From Sporothrix humicola (lineage: Eukaryota; Ascomycota; Sordariomycetes; Ophiostomatales; Ophiostomataceae): 64,000 nucleotides of DNA. Below the pieces are notes generated by a model that did not search any database, was not told the DNA's origin, and worked only from the letters and a program-made list of their open reading frames with translations. A program made the translations under genes and the position numbers. Shown here piece after piece: positions 12,501-24,335 of this stretch; position 1 is the stretch's first letter; every line of letters begins with the position of its first letter. Location of the stretch: NCBI GenBank assembly GCA_021396245.1, contig WNYE01000089.1, forward strand, positions 1 through 64,000, in the 5' to 3' direction.

Positions 12501-12692
12501 AAGCTTTTCCTCCATCAACATCTTTTGCTTGGCTGTTGTTGTTGACGTTATCACTCGCTCAACGTCACCGTCCTCGTACTCGAAAAGTCACTCGCTTTTA
12601 CGTTTCTACGTTCGTTCGACTTTCGTCTCTCTTCTCATCGGTACTTTTACTTGTCTCTCGTTCTTCAACCTCACTCACCCCACAGCGCCAAC
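9565..12692. other. Long gene-free region upstream of the GH16 gene
   Basis: Three kilobases separate PRP45 from the GH16 gene, the longest gap in the window. Open frames here are short, overlap on both strands, lack domains and are interrupted. The last kilobase (about 11.7-12.7 kb) is strongly pyrimidine-rich on the plus strand, as in many fungal 5' leaders. A CCCCACAG acceptor-like site sits just before the GH16 ATG (12693) and may end a 5' UTR intron. A long leader or a non-coding RNA is possible but not shown. Confidence 0.5.
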
Positions 12693-13877
12693 ATGGGCCG
12701 CAGATATTACGAGGAGTACACGGGGCCGTGGTGGAAACCGTCGACGTGGACTAAAAAGGTCTGGGCACTCGTCATTGGCAGCATCGTGGCTGTCGTTGTG
12801 ATCGTGATTGTGGTCGCCGTTGTCGTTACGCGCAACAATGCCAATGCCAACAAGTACCCCGACTACAGCCAGCTCAACTACACCCTGAAAGAAGAGTTCT
12901 CGGGCGAGTCCTTCTTTGACAACTTCAACTACTTTACAGGCTACGACCCGGCCAATGGATTTGTTCACTATGTGCCGGAGGAGACGGCAGTGTCGCTGGT
13001 AAGTGATGAACCCCAATAATCCTCTCGTTGCTACACACCCTAACGCTGGTCGCAGAACCTCACATCTGCCACGAGCACGTCGGCGGTGATGAAGGTCGAC
13101 ACGTCCGTCGGCCCACAGTCGTCGCCCGACGCATCGACCGGCCGCTTCTCCGTCCGCCTCGAGTCCAAGAACCAGTACGACAGCGGCCTGTTCATCTTTG
13201 AGGTCAAGCACACGCCCTACGGCTGCGGCACGTGGCCGGCGCTGTGGCTCACGGACCCCAACAACGACATTTGGCCCGCGCACGGCGAGATTGACATTAT
13301 GGAGGCAGTCAACCTGGCGACGACGGGCAACATGATGACGCTGCACACGACCAACGACTGCACCATGGAGTCGGTCAAGCGCCTGATGACGGGCACCGCC
13401 GAGCAGACCAACTGCTACAACGGCACCAACGACAATGCCGGCTGCGGCGTCGACGGAAGCACCTCGACGTACGGCACGACGTACAACTCGGACGGCGGCG
13501 GCACGGTGGCCGTCGAGTGGCGCGACGCGGGTATCCGCATGTGGCAGTTTGCGTCGGGGTCGATCCCGTCCGACATTACGGCCGGCAACCCGGACCCCAG
13601 CTCGTGGGGCACGGCGCTGGCCGATTTCCCCAACACCAAGTGCGACATTGGCTCGCACTTTACAAACGCCAGCATCATTGCCAACATTGACCTGTGCGGC
13701 TCGCTGGGCGAGGCCAAGTACCCGACGTCGAGCTGTCCCAAGAACTGCGTGGGCGACTACACGTGCATTGGCGGCACGTCGCCGACGAACTGCACCGACT
13801 ATGTGGCCAACAACCCGGATGCGTTTGTGAATGCTTTCTGGGAGTTTGGTTCATTCCAGATCTACCAGCAGAAGTGA
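12693..13877 (+). CDS. Membrane-anchored GH16 family glucanase/transglycosylase
   Basis: Exons 12693-12998 and 13056-13877 give 375 residues. A short cytosolic head (MGRRYYEEYTGPWWKPSTW) precedes one strongly hydrophobic segment (about residues 22-46, Val/Ile rich), which predicts a type II membrane anchor. The GH16 catalytic motif is intact: GEIDIMEAVN fits the ExDxxE pattern, with the two glutamates as nucleophile and acid/base. Before it, YGCGTWPALWLTDP is typical of fungal endo-1,3(4)-beta-glucanase-like members. At least six cysteines follow the catalytic site and several N-glycosylation sequons are visible (for example NGTND, NCTDY). The likely role is cell-wall beta-glucan remodelling or mixed-linkage glucan hydrolysis; which substrate is used cannot be told from sequence. 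Confidence 0.9.
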
Positions 13878-14437
13878 GAGGCAAGGATGGTAGATTGGAA
13901 GTGAAGGGAATGCTGTTGTTTTTTATATTGTTTGTTTGACGTTGTTTCCCCCTATGCGTTATGAAATGATTTTGTATAAAAGAGCGTTTAATATATTTGA
14001 TTTCCCGGGTTTACTTGAGGTTGGGGGCCGTTCGTTGTTTATTTGCCGCTGTGTGACACAATGCTGCACGTGCAGCTAAGATTGAAAAAGTTGTGTATCA
14101 AGAAGATGAATAAAATTTGTGCTTCCAAGGAACAGCTAATGTACACTGCAATGTAGAGATGTTTATATGAGTGAAAATAAAGACAGACTGAGAAAGAAAG
14201 GCCGTCAAAAGGAAGGTTTAGATATATGTCGTCGTATCCCGTTTCCCCAATACCTGTCCCAAACAAAAATTTTGTGCCTCTTCGTCTGCATTGCCCCATT
14301 TTTGTATGAATTTCCCTGAGAGAAGAGAGTGCCTGTCCCTAAATCTATATGCAAAACGCCGTCTACCAAATGAGCAAGAAAATAAAAAGAAAGAGAGAAA
14401 AGGGACAGACAGTCAGTCTGCCAGCTACGCAGACCGG
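13878..14437. other. Intergenic, convergent 3' ends (GH16 / TIM22)
   Basis: AT-rich 3' flanks of two convergent genes. TATATTG and AATAAA-like motifs are present on both strands (for example near 13970 on plus). Nothing coding was recognised. Confidence 0.5.
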
Positions 14438-15325
14438 TTAATCATCGCTCGGCGGCATACGCAGATAGGCGTCAATGGCCGCCGAAAAGGCCGCAAAACC
14501 CGCACAGCCAACCGCCGCCGCTTGCGGTCCCGCATTCCGCGCCAGAATCGCACCCGTCAGGCACCCCGCCGCCACGCCGTTGCCCATGTCGTTCTTGGCG
14601 CGCAGGCCTTCGATGCCGCACTCAATGCCCGCAAACAGGGCGCCGACCGTACCAAAGTTCTTGGCGGACGAGTAACTGCGGGTGCCCATGTCGCGGAAGC
14701 CCGAGGCGAGCTGTTGCCGGAGCGGGATCGAGGGGGGTTCGACGTACGCGGCGGCGGAGGCGACTGTGCTTCCCACGCTGGCGACGGCGGGTTTTGGTAC
14801 TGCTGTTGCGAGTGTCGGCTTTGCTGCTGCTGCTGTTGTGGAGGCCGTCGTACTTGAAGCCGATGTCGCCGCGACTGTGGATGTGGTGGCGGCGTTGGTG
14901 GCTGCCGCCGTGACTGTTGTCGGTGCTGCCACGCCGGAGCCGACGGCCGTCTTGCCTGCGTTCGCCGCTGCTGAAGTTGCTGCTCCCGTCGTTGTCGCCG
15001 TCGTCGCTAATGACGCTGCCGCTTTTCCGCCTGCTGCTGCTGCGCCGGCTGCTGGTGTGCCCGTTGTCGGCACGGGTGTGTGGTACGGTGTGTCGTAGGC
15101 CATCTATTTAGGTTAGAGAGGTTCGTATCGGTCTGCTACGCACGTTCGACTTACCGACGCCATAAAAAGACCAAAAACACCACCCAGGGCAAATCCAGCA
15201 ACGCCCGACATGGCTGTCTTGGCAAAGCACGAGTCCATGGCGGCCTGCATGCGCTTCATGTTGGGATCGTTTGGGTCGATGCCGCCGGGCGCACCGGCAG
15301 CGGCGCCGGCTCCAGGGAAGTTCAT
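14438..15325 (-). CDS. TIM22: Tim22, mitochondrial carrier translocase channel, with Ala/Thr-rich insert
   Basis: Exons 15155-15325 and 14438-15103 give 278 residues. Tim22 is the channel of the TIM22 complex that inserts carrier proteins into the mitochondrial inner membrane. The N-terminal half has the first helix (SGVAGFALGGVFGLFMAS); the second half has the Tim17/22/23 core with SSAKNFGTVGALFAGIECGIEG, AGCLTGAILARNAGPQAA and GFAAFSAAIDAY. Between the two, after MAYDTPYHTP, lies a low-complexity stretch of about 100 residues, almost all Ala, Thr, Val, Gly and Ser, which is not typical of the family. Fungal Tim22 proteins are usually about 180-200 residues, so the insert accounts for the extra length. 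The intron falls exactly between the first helix and MAYDTPYH. Confidence 0.9.
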
Positions 15326-16060
15326 GGTGGTGGTTGTGGTGGGGTGTGTCGGAAGTGGAGATGTGAAGAAGAAGACGAAAAAGAGAAATAAATTGAGAAC
15401 AAAAAAAAAAGAAGGCCGAGGGTTGTTGTGGTCGCACTGTCACGAGGAAGGAACGAACGTTCAAAGGCTGTCGTCAGTTTGCCCCTCCTAGGCCCGGTGT
15501 AAATTTTATTATCGCCCTGTTCGGTAGCGCAGCAGGTGCCCACCCGCACCCGTCTGTTTTTCTTGCACCTGCCACCCCCAGAAAAAAAGTTCTTATCGCA
15601 CCCAATCATTCTGCCGCCCTTGACCGCTTTCATCATCACTCCAACCGCCCACCACTAACCACTAACATCTTCACAGACAGCACTCTTACTTCTTCAACTG
15701 TGTAAATAATAATCATAATTTTGAATTTGGCAACTCCAGTGTAATAAAGCAGACAGAATGAAAAAAAAGGACGAAGAAAATGAAAATGAACAAAAAAGGA
15801 AAAACCATAAAGATACAGAAAAGCACGTTCACTGGTATGATGCTTCTAACGAACCAACCCAACCCCTGTTTTATACTTCCAAGAGATCCTCTCCAAAAAG
15901 TACACCCCGAAACCAACAAAAACCCCCCAAGAATCCAGAATGCTTCGTCTCACGATAAGAGACACCAACGCGGCTCTGATATCGATACCGTACAATGCAA
16001 CACTACAATCCGACAGCTCGACTTCGAGTTGACCGGGACTCCGGCTACTTGTAGACGAAA
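15326..16060. other. Intergenic region, TIM22 start to UBP15 end
   Basis: It carries the TIM22 promoter and leader on the minus strand, pyrimidine-rich on that strand (15360-15410), and the 3' flank of UBP15. An A-rich segment lies at about 15755-15800. No coding features were recognised. Confidence 0.5.
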
Positions 16061-19000
16061 TTAGTGGAGGAACAGGTCTTCTATACCGTTCCGAAGGCCC
16101 CGCGATCTGTCCACATGATCCAGGCCCAGGAAATCGTCCTCCTGTGTCGCAAGATCCCAGAGAATGTCGTCTGTTTTGTTAGCTGCCTGGCACTTTACTG
16201 ATTTTCATAAAAGAGGGGGTCGCAGACTCACCATCGTTAAGGTACTGGGGCTTGGAGTAGGGCATGCGGCGCACGAGCGCAAACTTAATCTTCTCAAAGC
16301 TCTTGCCCTTGTAGCCCGTTCTCGTCTCGAGGCGCTTCTTGGTCTCGCCAAACGGCTCGCCCTCCTTGAGCAGGAAGCGGAACGGAATGCCGTGGACCTT
16401 GCTCGGCTCGTTGTGGTAGTGGAACACCTGGATAATCTGCGGGTCTTCCGCCTCGAGCTCTTCGGCTGGGATCCGCTCAGCAACCAGCTGCGAATAATCG
16501 TTGAGGCTGAGGACCGGGTAGTCTCTGGGCAACACGCGCGAGAATTTAAGCCCGCTCGTCTCGTAGATGCGCATCTGGCCGCCCTCGGCCTCGTCGGGGA
16601 TCTTGGCCTTGCGGATCAAGGCTTGAATCAGGTCTTCCGTAACACTGTTCTTGCTAACGAAAAGATCAAATGATTCCTGACAATTGTTAGTGACAAATAC
16701 AAAATAAACTGGCCTGAGGGCACGGTAACTTACATCCTTGGAGATGCCATCGCTGAGAAGGTTAAGTCTGATACCCTTCTTCGTCTCGAGCTCGGCCAGA
16801 CTCATCTCCAGCACCTCATAGTACAGCGCATCCGGCTTCTGCGACGTGCCCAGCGATGCGTAGCCTTGCGGGCTCAGGATCGTGTTGAGGTTCTGTGCCA
16901 CGCTGCGCTTAACAACCGTGCGTGGGCTGCCCGACGTGTTATTGTTAACCGTATAGAACCGCAAATGCGTCGGGTCCACGTGGAGCTGGTTGCCGACACG
17001 CTCGCACAGCTGGTCGTAGGTGATGCGGATGTTAAGCAGCAGGTCGAACCCAGGGTACTCCTCGACGTTGCACCGCGCCGGGTGCGGCATAAAGTGGATT
17101 TGCCGCTTGTTCAGCAGGAACTCGTAGTAGGACTTGGCGTCTGTGAAGTAGTCCCACTTCTTCGACACCGAGTCGCTCTTGTCCGACGACTTCTCGCTCG
17201 TGGCCTTATCACCGCTGTGCGACTTGAAGTCCAGGAAAGACGGCTTCTCCGATGACGACTTACGCTCCGAGAATTTCTGGAAGCAGATGATGTCGCCATC
17301 CTGAAGCTCGGCCGCCTTGAGCGACTGCTTCGACTTGAGCGCCTCGATCATGTTGGGCTTGATCTCCTCCCAGAGGAGCAGCTTTTCGCCGTCTGTGAGC
17401 TTATCACCCCAGCCCATCTTCTTCATGATGATCGGGAACAGCTCCTCCACCTTCTTCTCCTTGCTCAGGTAGACGTGCGTGATGCCGTGGATCGACTGGT
17501 TCTCAACGTCAAAGTACTTGAGGAACAAGAGGATGAGATCGTTCTTGACAACCTGTCCATTAGGCTGGCTCTGGAACGCAGGCCAGATCGCGTCGCCATC
17601 GGGGCCGACCTCTTCGGCAACCTCGGCCCACACGCGCAGCATACTGTCTCTGTGTGAGGATATCCGAGTGTATGTCTCCTCGACCGTCAGATGCGTGTCC
17701 ATAATAGGCTGGTCCGGACGGATAGTCTTGTTTTGGCGGTTGACCATGAGCCATAGGCGCACGCGCTTGGGGTCCTGCTGCAGGTTCTTCGCCACCTGTT
17801 CGATCAGGGTTTCGACGGTGTCGGTGCGCAGCATGCGGTAGATTTGCGGTGCTGCTCTGTCGGTATCGGCCATGCTGTCAAAGTTGGTCAAGTCGAAGCC
17901 GCTATGCTGCTGGAACGTATGGTCCGTGATCACCTTGCAACCAAGGTAGAGATGCTGCTCGTCCCGCTCTTTTCTCTTAGCCTCACGAGCCGCCGCCTCA
18001 TCTTCGAATCTGGCCTGGATGTGTGCGGGGATATCCGTCTCCAGGACGGGTGTCAAGATCTTATCGACGCGAGATTGCCGAATGTACACCAGCATGTATG
18101 CACTGTTGGGACGCATAATGGGCATCTTCTTAGTCGTGCCCTGGCGAATGTACGGGTTTTGGAGTGTCGGGTAGGCACCACCGTAGTTCTCCTCCAAGAC
18201 TTCCCGCTTGGTAGCCTTGGTAACCTTTTCGTCGTCGTACCGATAGAACCAACCGTCTTTACTAGGTTTCAGGAAAGCGTAGTAGTGGCCAGCGTCGAGA
18301 TCGCCACTGTGGACGAGGACACCGTGAAGCTGGTACGTCCATGGCTCGGACTTGTCGGCATCCTCGGACAGGTACGGGGCGAGGTCGATGACTTCGGGGA
18401 ACTCGTGGCGGTCGTTGACCTTGGTCGGCTGGTCCTTATAGTAGTCGTAGAGGAAGCGCTTGAGTTGCAGGTGGAGGACGTCGGGGAAGCTCTGGAAAAT
18501 GACACCCTTGTTGGCGTCCTGGAGCTGGTGCTCTTCACTGGCAAAGTACTTGTTGTCGCCGTCCATGCGCTCGACGCTGATGTAGTCTTCGAAACTGGCC
18601 TGGAGATCCTTGTTGCCCGTGACGTTGAGCTGGATGTCCCAAAAGTCTTCGATCCGACTCGACTCGTACTCGACATTGATACACGAAATGTAGGTCTTGA
18701 CCTTTCCGCTGAAGATCTTGGACAGCAGGTTCTCGTCGGCGGTACCCTTCATCTTGTCCTCCATGCGCTCCATGAGCTTGCGACACAGCTCCTGGACATC
18801 CTGCTGCATATAAATGTGTCGTGACTCCCAGCCAAATGATTTTGTGAGCTCGTTGGTGCCGACATCTGACTTGGAGGTCTGCAGTTGATAGAACAGTCTT
18901 TGCAGTGTGTATGCGCTATTGCTAAAGGTTTCTTCTGATTCGGTAGGGATGCCGTAAATAGCCTGGTAACATATGTTAGAGATGTGGTTCAACAGGATAG

Positions 19001-20417
19001 GGAATGCCAGGAGGTAAGAAGAGACTCACTTTGCGGAAGGCGTTGGTAAAGTAAAGGGACTGCAGGAGCGAGTTGAGGTAACATGTGGCACCCTGGTTCT
19101 TGAGACCAACAAAGCCTGTCTCCTTTTTCGAATCATAGTTGGCAAAGTTGTGCCACAGCGCGCCAGTCTCGTCCTCAACGATGCGGAGGTAAGCGGTTAT
19201 GTTCAGGCAGTCGTTTTCGATCATTGGGCGCTGCTTGTCTTCCCACTTGTAGAGCATCTTGCGGAGCTCAGAAAACCTGGTGAAGCCCCAGTCGCCCTCT
19301 TCCTTTGTAAAACGGTGATGCGCCGTATGGTAAGCGTAAATGGAAGGGTCGTTGGGGTTCCAGCAGACGAGCGAGAACTGGACACAGCACACCCAGTCTT
19401 CGGGGATCTCGTTTGGCTCGAAGCCGTGCTCGAGATAGACGGAGGCGAAATCGACATTGTTGCCCTGGGGGAACAAAAGAATGCGCCTGTGGAAGTGTGT
19501 TAGCTTGTCGTGTACGAAAACATGGAGCAACACGAGGTCAACCTACCAAGGAAAGCCGCCAGCCTTGAAGACGGGCCCATGATCCTTCTTGTTGAGGTAG
19601 CGGTAGTTGGTAATGTTCCAGGTGTCAACGGCATCTTCCAGGATGGGCGGCTCCTCTATGAGCGGCGTGAGTACAAGCTCTTTTATAGCTTCGACTAAAT
19701 TCAAGCCAGGTCAGTATTTGTCCTCCAATGTCACGTCTGAGGTGTATGTGTGTATGTAGTGGAGAGTATCGGTGTGTTGACATACAGTCATTTGCCAACG
19801 GCTTGTCGGAATCCGAGTCCATCTTAATCGACGCAGCATCCGGGTTCGGACCGCTGGTCATCTCTTGGTCGGAGCCGCTGTTGGCCAGCGCGGTATCGTC
19901 GGTCTCCATGGCGTACGGAGAGTCGTCGGGGTTGATATCCTGTAGAGAGAAACACGCCGAGTTAGCTAGCTGTACCTCAATGTTGATGGGTGAAATGATG
20001 GCCACGGATCCATGTGCTGTATGCAATCCACATGCCGGAGAGCAGGGTACCGTGATGTGAAGATGCAGGTGTTGAGCGAGGTAACACGGTCGGCAAATCC
20101 AAGCTTATCGCCTCGAACAGGACAAGCTCAATGCTGTCAAAACGCCCTGGACGAGCTCAAAGAGCTGACGTCCGGTGCGTGTTCGAGGCGCAGCGACGGC
20201 CAATGGGACGAGTTCACGTATGCCGAGTGTGGAAAGGTAAAGCAAGGGTGGAAAGGTAAAGGTGAGGTGAGAATATGGCGAGCGGGGAATGACGAGCTCC
20301 CGCGACAGACGGCGTCGTGAAGACGAGGAGATGTTTAGAGAGGGGGGAGAAAGGGAGGATTGTGTAGTGGCGATGTTTGCGGCCGCGGTCGAAGTGGGAA
20401 GGAGCAACACTCACCAT
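16061..20417 (-). CDS. UBP15: Ubiquitin C-terminal hydrolase Ubp15/USP7 type
   Basis: Exons, high to low: 20415-20417 (ATG only), 19786-19939, 19547-19694, 19030-19486, 16734-18962, 16232-16676 and 16061-16170; they total 3546 nt, giving 1181 residues, the usual USP7/Ubp15 length. Order: an acidic N-terminus (DDSPYAMETDD), a MATH domain starting with DTWNITNYRY (residue about 75), then the peptidase core with the Cys box NQGATCYLNSLLQSLYF (Cys about 237) and the His box HSGDLDAGHYYAF (His about 480), then C-terminal ubiquitin-like domains and a tail ending LGLDHVDRSRGLRNG. Such enzymes remove ubiquitin and act in cell-cycle and peroxisomal functions. If the ATG-only exon is wrong, the next in-frame Met is in PYAMETDD. 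The 57-nt segment 16677-16733 is treated as an intron although it is open in frame. Confidence 0.9.
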
Positions 20418-22688
20418 GATTGCTGATGTTGGGAGGGCGGTGTCCTCTCTCTCGTGTTGTCGTCGTGAGGAAGGCGGTGTTTGTTTAGAGATGCAGGAAA
20501 GACAGAAAGAGGAAGGAGAGACCCTGCGCCAGCGATAGCGAGCCGGAGAGGAAGGAGGCAACGGGGGACGCGGTCGTGCGAGTCGTAGACGGCAGGAGCG
20601 GATGGCGTCGGGATGCGGTCGGGTCGAGATAGGAAAGAGAGAGAGCCCTCAAAAAAGCGTCGAGATGCGGAAAACAAGAGGGAGGGGTAGCCGAGAAAAG
20701 AGGTCGATCGAGTTTAAAAAAAGACACAACAAAGAACAAGGAAGAAAGTAAAGGAATAAGAAAAGAGAAATGGGGAAAACAAAAGAAACACAAAAGACAA
20801 TGTCTGTGTGCCTTTCCCAAGTTGAATGCGAGGTGAAGTGGAAAGAAGGAAGTGGAGGGAACAAGCACGCTGGGGCGCGAGTAGTAGTGTTAGAAAGGCG
20901 AGAGAAGGTGTGGAAGGTGCGATGCAGAATGGGTCCCACAGAGAAAATTTGGTAGGCAGGCGTGGATCGTGGGCTCTTTCTGGCTGGGCAAAGCGGCCTG
21001 CAAAAGCAAAAAACCACTGCTGACTATTCGTTCCTGCCAACCACAGAGAGCTTGACAGCTTTGTGCTCAGCCGTTCGTTGTTTCCCTTTTTGTTTACGTC
21101 GTGTTTATTTTCCTTGGATTTTGCTGAGATTTTATTTTCAATGTGAGGAAGGAAGAGCTGGTTAAAACAGAAGGTGCAATGCGAGCAGCAAAAGTCAATT
21201 ACAAGCAGAACAGAAGGAGGCGAATGGGCAAGGTGATTGAAGGCAGAATTGAACAGCACAGAACATTACAGTCCAAAGAGCAAAAGAGCAGACAAGTGAG
21301 GGAGAGGGCGATGTGGCGAAGACTGGCGAGGCAAAGGCTGTGCATGCATACCCCTCGACATGTTTGCCTGGCGTTCCGAGTCACGGGCAGCTGCATTGTT
21401 CTCAAAAGGGAGGGTGATGGGCGGTACACGATTTTACTAGCAAAATAGCGCCAACAAGATGTACCCGCTAACACGTCGCTTCCTTCTAAGCAGGTTCTTC
21501 TGTGTGCTCACTGACCAACTAGCCTTTCGCTGGTGCGGCCTGTGGCTGGCCTGAGCCTAGCCAGGCCAGCACCTTCCCCCATGCTTGTCTGGTCTTTGCT
21601 CTCTCGCCTTGTGCCTCGTCTCTTCACTGGCTCGTGCTTGCCCTCCCCGCTATGGAGCCCCGCCATGACGTTTTAATGGTCGTAATTGCCCGCCTGCCTT
21701 CAGCTGTAAATTGGCGAGTCTTGTCTGAAGCTTCACTTGAGGCTCAGAACTTGAGACTTGAACGCATATCATTTTGTACTACAATTATGAGGCGTATTAA
21801 TGGTGATTCTGACACAGTTCTGATAGGCCTACAGAATGACAGGAAGAACATGGACGGTTTGGCTGGTAGAGCCTGCCTGACTCGGAGAGGTCAACCGACT
21901 TGTATCTCGGGCACAAAAAATAAATATATTTGAAGAACATATTTAACTATATCTCCAGGCTACTACTGTGTAGAAGATTGGCCAGATCATTTCAGCCTTG
22001 CTCGACGTTGAAAGAGTGGCTCGAAAGCCAAAACGGCACAGTGCTCCGATCGGACGAAAGAAACGGGTCCACGTGACCACACTTTAAGGTTTTATCGCCC
22101 AGCACGGAGCTTCAGTCCGCTGGGCCTCCGCTGGAGTGTATTACTGTGCACGGCCGAGGTCGCGCGAGCTTCTGGAGCGTAGCGATCTGGGAGGGGAGCT
22201 CAAACGCGTTCTCTCTTTCTCAGGCACTGGAGCGGCCGTTCCAGGCCCAGAGTGGGGTACATTTTGGCTGATTTGTCGAGTAAGATTGGCGGGATTGAGA
22301 TTTCGAGGTCCAGTGGGCGAGCGGCAAATGCGCTAAAATTTTGTGTGTAAGAGTCATATGCGGGCAGCTCTTGTGCTCTCTCTCACTAGCAGTCAAAGTC
22401 TGGAGCTTCCGTCCTAACATCGCCTCACATTTGCATGTGGTGAACAACACTCCATTTCGACGCAACATCCACCACGCCTCCGCACTTTGCTGTGACTCTC
22501 CCTTTTCTCTGTCATTTCAGTCAAATCCGTCCTACAAACAACCAGTCATCTTTACAGGCTCAGGAAACCATCAATAGCGCCTATAGCTCGCTTTATCAGA
22601 TATCGCCATCGTCCGACATCGCATCACCAACTCCTCATTTTTTTCTTGTAGTCTGTGTCGTCTGCCGTTTGCGCATGGCACGATCTGC
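20418..22688. other. Divergent promoter region, UBP15 / kinase gene
   Basis: A 2.3-kb gap between divergently transcribed genes. The UBP15-proximal part (20420-20800) is purine-rich on plus, that is pyrimidine-rich in the direction of UBP15 transcription. The kinase-proximal part (22400-22650) is pyrimidine-rich on plus. Overlapping frames in between lack recognisable domains. Confidence 0.5.
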
Positions 22689-24335
22689 ATGGCCCTGCCC
22701 ACACCACGGATGGCTGGCCAAGCCGGCCGGGCCACCCAGGCCGTCCGGATGAGAGCGGCGAGAGCGCTGCAAGCTCCAAGACCTTTACAGCAGTTGAGCA
22801 GTCCGATAAATTCTCTGCCAACATCGACATCTACGTCAACATCATCATCACATATCACACGCCGCACGGTCTCGGCAGCCTCCTTGGTGCAAACTCCGCC
22901 ATCAAATAGCACACGATGGCGTCCTATATCGGTTTTAGATGAGTATGTCCACGATATCCAGGGTTATCAAGATATTCACGTCGTTATATACAGACGTCGC
23001 TAACACCATTAGCTGGGTTGCAAAAGAGGCGCGGCCTATCAGTTTGCGTCAGCTTATGGTCTTTGGCCGGTCCCTGACCGAGGCCCGTTTGATCAGCTCG
23101 GCCAACTACGTCCGGACAGAGCTGCCGACTCGGTAGGTTTTTCTCTCACACGAATTCAAATAAAGTCATGATCTAACAAGTGTAGTTTGGCCCACCGCAT
23201 CAGAGACATCCAGCAGCTGCCGTATGCGGTCGTCTCCAACCCGCACATTAGCGCCGTCTACGAGCTCTACTACAACGCCTTTGACATGTTCCGCAAGGTC
23301 AAGGAGATCAAGACGCTCGACGACAACGACGTGCTCTGCGACGTCATCGGCCAAACGCTGCAGGCCCATTTGCCTGTCATCCCCAAACTCGCCATGGGCA
23401 TCCTCGAGTGCAGCGACCTCATGCCGGCCCGCGATCTCGACAAATTTATGAACACGATCCTGCGGGCGCGCATCTCACGGCGCGTGATTGCCGAGCAGCA
23501 TCTGGCGCTGACGGAAACGTACAATGCGTCGTGGTACTCGCCCGGTGCACCTCTGCCCGAAGGCCACGAGTTCATTGGCGAGGTATTCCTAAAGTGCCAG
23601 GCCCGCGACGTCATTGACCGCTGCGCCAAGGCCGTGTGCGAGCTCGCCCGGAGCGCCTATGGGCCCGACGTCCAGCTGCCCGATATCCAACTGACGGGCC
23701 ACCTGGAAACCACCTTCCCCTACATTCTGAGCCACCTCGAGTACATTGTCGGCGAGCTGCTGCGCAATGCCGTGCAGGCCACTGTCGAGCGACACCAGCG
23801 CCTGTACGAGAGCCAGGAGCTGCAAAACGGCGTGCCGCCGCCGCCGCCGCCCATCGAGATCACGATTTGCGAGGCCGCCCAGCACGTCATCATCCGCGTC
23901 TCCGACCAGGGCGGCGGCGTGCCCCACGACATGATGCCGTACCTGTGGTCCTTTAGCAAGGGGAAGCACTCGCAGCGGCTGCTGGAGAACCTGAAAAAGG
24001 TGCCGCGGATGAGCGCCACCCTGCAAGAGCTGCGCGTGGACGAAACGCAGCCGCCGCCGCCGCCCAGCCGGACGTTGCGAATGGACAAGCCGCCAAACGT
24101 GACCGGGGATCCCGACCACCCGCACGGCAACTCGCTGGCGTCGCTGTCGCAGCGGCCGCCGAATCTGCGGCTGGGCATGGGCCTGCCGCTGAGCCGCGTG
24201 TATGCCGAGTACTGGGCCGGCAGCCTGGAGCTGCACAGTCTCGAGGGTTATGGCGTTGATGCTTTCCTTCAAATCTCCAAGCTCGGCAACAAGAACGAGC
24301 AGCTGACGATGCGGGCGAGCATGGACGCCGTCTAG
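22689..24335 (+). CDS. Mitochondrial PDK/BCKDK-family protein kinase
   Basis: Exons 22689-22942, 23013-23132 and 23186-24335 give 507 residues. The N-terminus is rich in Arg, Ser, Thr and Ala with almost no acids, consistent with mitochondrial import. Conserved features: ARPISLRQLMVFGRS, the N-box ELLRNAVQAT (about residue 315), the G1 box DQGGGVP (about 365) and GMGLPLSRVYAEYWAGSLEL (about 455), typical of histidine-kinase-like ATP sites in pyruvate and branched-chain alpha-keto acid dehydrogenase kinases. These enzymes phosphorylate the E1-alpha serine and shut off their dehydrogenase. Resembles yeast Pkp2 type; which dehydrogenase is the substrate is not decided here. Insertions rich in proline (six Pro at about 341, and PPPPP near 414) interrupt the ATP-binding domain, as in other fungal members. 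Confidence 0.88.
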
